A stretch of DNA of 64,000 bases from Dermacentor variabilis (Eukaryota > Arthropoda > Arachnida > Ixodida > Ixodidae), in NCBI RefSeq assembly GCF_050947875.1, contig NC_134568.1, positions 196,326,353-196,390,352 on the forward strand. The letters run 5' to 3'. Both the position numbers and the translations under genes were made by a program. Positions 61,438 through 64,000 of this stretch are shown one piece after another (the first letter of the stretch is position 1; every line of letters starts with the position of its first letter). The notes beneath the pieces are model-generated. The model saw nothing but the letters and a program-made list of their open reading frames with translations, was not told the origin of the DNA and did no database searches.

Positions 61438-61673
61438 CGGAATGAATTTTGGGGTTTTACGTGCCAAAACTACAATTTGATTATGAGGCATGCCGTAGTG
61501 GGGGACTCCGGATTAATTTCGACTACCAGGGCATATTTATCGTGCCCCCAGTGCACAGAACGTGGGCGTTCTTGCATTTCTCCCCCATCTAAATGCGGCC
61601 GACGCGGACGGGATTCGATTCCGCGAGCTCGTGTTTAGCAGTGCAACACCATAGGCGTTGCCACCGCGACGGG
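61438..61673 (-). mobile_element. tRNA-derived SINE (Ruka-like) inserted in a LINE
   Basis: Minus-strand head with GGTGGCAACGCCTATGGTGTTGC and B box GGAATCGAATCCC; the body ends ...TTGTAGTTTTGGCACGTAAAACCCC. It is flanked by a perfect 13-bp duplication TGACTGCGTAGTG (61425-61437 and 61674-61686), the strongest insertion footprint among the SINEs here. Confidence 0.95.
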
Positions 61674-61734
61674 TGACTGCGTAGTGCTGTCCGCGCACGT
61701 GCACACATTCATCGCATTCCTCTCTCTCTCTCTG

Positions 61735-61850
61735 TGCTTACATTATATGTCCCTTTTTCCTTCTCCCATTGCAGGGTAGCCAACCAGACGCATTTCTGGT
61801 TAACATCCCTGCCGTCCCTGTTCCTTTTTTTCTGTCTCTCTCTAAATACC
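61735..61850 (-). repeat. Minus-strand copy of the GGTTAGCCAG purine-rich repeat
   Basis: TTACATTATATGTCCCTTTTTCCTTCTCCCATTGCAGGGTAGCCAACCAG... is the complement-strand relative of 38850-39000. It sits inside the LINE remnant. Confidence 0.55.
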
Positions 61851-62102
61851 TCCTTACTCTACATTCGCTTAGATAAACAAAATTCTGCAAAGTCTTCATT
61901 TATCCGTTGCTCTCACAGCAAACCTTCTGGCGTTTCAGCTCATAACCTATATGCATAAGCACAGATTTCCTTTTCTTCTTTAGCTATAGATATTTGGAAT
62001 GATGTGCCTGGTCATGCTCGTCTATTGTCATTGACTGATTTCTTGTTTGCAATAGATGTGTAACGTTTTCTCCACTCTTGCAATACCCATAGCGGGGCTG
62101 CA

Positions 62103-62286
62103 GGATGGATGGATGGATGGATGGATGGATGGGTGGATGGATGGATGGATGGATGGATGGATGGATGGATGGATGGATGGATGGATGGATGGATGGATGG
62201 ATGGATGGATGGATGGATGGATGGATGGATGGATGGATGGATGGATGGATGGATGGATGGATGGATGGATGGATGGATGGATGGAT
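62103..62286. repeat. (GGAT)n microsatellite, LINE tail
   Basis: About 46 GGAT units with one GGGT variant, directly after the 3' end of the LINE remnant. The Met-Asp-Gly-Trp ORFs are artefacts. Confidence 0.96.
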
Positions 62287-64000
62287 ACTGCGAGAACATG
62301 AAGGCTGCTTATAATTCTTTATAGCACAGAATATTTTACTGAATCAGACATCCCTCTCTTGCATGGACATTTCCCCACGTCTCTCAAAACTTCCCAGTAA
62401 AAGCATCTCGACAAGAGGTAAAATTTTGTAACTAAGCTCCGCACATGGCGCAAACCAACATTCAAATGCAATATTTTGACGTGCATACCTCCCGTTCTAA
62501 AGATTGTACTGATTCACTATTTCCTTATTGATTAGAAAATAAAATCAGTCTGCTTTCGCAGTGCGGCAAACCCAAGATGACGCAAAGTGACCCTCTGTAT
62601 TTTTTTTTTTAGAAGAAGAGGTATACACGTAATTTGTGTTCATCATTTATTTGCACGCAAGCCGTTGTGATTATTAGTTATACTTCCTAAAACACGTTGG
62701 CCCAGCATACTTCAATAACGTTTTATTGGCAATATGTCTAGTTAAAAAACACTTACAGGTCCCGATTCCGACGCTTCGTCATCAATTTTTACGCTTAAGG
62801 AAAGCGCCAGATTCTCTGATGTTCTTAACTCCTTTACAGCCAACAACCGTCATCAACATCCGACTTCTGGAGACGCTCAGAGAATCCTACTTAATATTGA
62901 GAACCTCCCGGTGCTTGGCGAACCCACACACCACTGGAATAACTGCAAACTCTGGACAATGCTAGTACGCTTCCACCGAGTCTGAAGAAGTATGCAGGTT
63001 GCAAAACAACAGCACATGCAGCATCATTCATTTGCAAACTGAACATGCAAGACAAGCACGGTTTGCGAGACGAGCCCTCTACTAAATTCGCTTTGACTTT
63101 TGGCTCATTTACTTCTGTAGCTTTCTTTAGCCGCCGCATTTCATTCACGAACCCGCGAATCTCGCCGACAAGCACAAACGCCGGTGAAGAAAAGCAAGAG
63201 CACACGCCGTAGTGCACTTGCGTCGAAGTCGCAGCACCACGTCTATTCAAGAACGCTCTGCACCGCCGGACGTTGTGGTTCAACGCACGCGGTCCGCCGG
63301 ACGGGAAATGTCGGTGCCAAATGCAAGCACCAAACTGGTTACATGCGCCAAGTGGCCGTGGCGTGGTAATTAGAATGTCCTGCTTGAAAATGCATGGCTA
63401 TTGGTTTGACCTCAGGTCTGACATTCTTTTTAAAAGCGAAGCACTTATTTTCGAACCTCGTCGGGTTCGTGACCGTGGTGGTGGCCTGGCTGTTCTCTTG
63501 CCCAATAGGCCAACCAATAACACTGGAGCACGCGCACCGCTGCGTTCGTTGCACCATCACCAGATGGCGTTCGCCTCCGCGCATCCGCGGAGGTAAGTGC
63601 TAAATTTATCTTGAAGAACGACTGAGGAATATGAAAGAAAGTAGATGGGTTGCGAGAGTGTTCAGATATTTGCACATGAAAAAAACATTGATTCACAGTG
63701 GAGGAAAAGAACAAGGAAACTTACCAGCAAGTAGGCCGCCGGTATATAGTAAGCAATATGGCAGCAAACAACGTCGAACGCAAAGTCAGAGAGGCTGAGA
63801 CAATGTCATGGCGGCAATGAAAAAGACATCTGGTATGAGTAACTACCTAAGAGCAAAAAATTAAACAAGGAAAGAAAGAATTTACGGTAGCTCAAAGGGA
63901 AGCTCGTTATTTTTCGAAGCGATATCAGGATGCCTTATAACGCGAGTTATAAAGCGAGGTACACCAAAAAAGAAGAAAGATGAGCTTGCTGCGGCCTCCT
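62287..64000. other. No supported gene to the window end
   Basis: A possible 3' UTR exon of the secreted-peptide gene may lie here but cannot be located. Short GC-richer ORFs at about 63180-63600 have no domain. Confidence 0.4.

Larger units (their letters stand above)
60392..62102 (+). pseudogene. Decayed CR1/L2-like LINE, interrupted by a SINE
   Basis: Fragments read in order on the + strand: SAFYAYFQYVIAQNYFRLHQF and LPMPLQFIVNLVLKLRT (linker before RT, near 60765-60915), then KELGYLKRILRVAAQKKLHT (near 61160), a short AVRFIYRK-like block, SLTSL and HAECLKFMHTLKRNW before the SINE at 61438. After it come AKPSGVSAHNLYA and [27 protein letters not shown], the usual LINE C-terminus. The RT catalytic block is missing and stops are frequent. 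It ends in GCAATACCCATAGCGGGGCTGCA and a GGAT tail. Confidence 0.72.

Overview
The window looks like nuclear DNA from a hard tick (Ixodida, probably Metastriata). This is inferred from a tRNA-derived SINE family that I recognise as Ruka-like, together with CR1/L2-type LINEs, Penelope-like elements, mariner copies, long AT, GT and GGAT microsatellites, and genes with short exons and long introns. Eukaryotic signals (TATA boxes, GT-AG introns, AATAAA) are present. I saw no bacterial-type operon, CRISPR array, rRNA gene or convincing free-standing tRNA gene.

Two host genes are supported, both on the + strand. (1) Two exons (25097-26405 and about 28337-28656) encode the glutamate-binding ectodomain of a group II-like metabotropic glutamate receptor. 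They join in a compatible phase, but the reading frame ends in TGA exactly where the eighth conserved cysteine of the cysteine-rich domain should be, and no seven-helix exons are visible. (2) A small secreted His/Tyr/Gly-rich peptide of 72 residues is split by a 7.9-kb intron. A TATA box at 52143 and a four-codon first exon at 52216-52227 are followed by a second exon at 60093-60330 that completes the signal peptide.

The rest is mostly mobile DNA. At 4618-11323 lies a complete 6.7-kb Ty3/Gypsy element with 700-bp LTRs differing at one base and a GGGT target duplication. Its integrase is encoded upstream of the reverse transcriptase, an order known from Gmr1-like Gypsy elements. It is recent, but frameshifted in gag and in integrase. 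At 34077-36963 a young 5'-truncated CR1/L2-like LINE with a long uninterrupted ORF appears to have inserted into the 3' end of an opposite-strand LINE with a GGAT tail. Decayed LINEs lie at 13855-18410 (split by a 1.57-kb mariner-like foldback element), 22318-23680, 40515-41350 and 60392-62102. The last was hit by a SINE that left a perfect 13-bp duplication.

The 46-62 kb interval also holds a minus-strand solo LTR, a dead mariner transposase, a Penelope-like reverse transcriptase fragment, several SINEs, and at 53648-53675 a hammerhead-ribozyme-like core of the type found in Penelope-like elements. Several near-perfect hairpins with 30-55-nt arms recur across the window. No homology search was possible, so family names rest on motif recognition.
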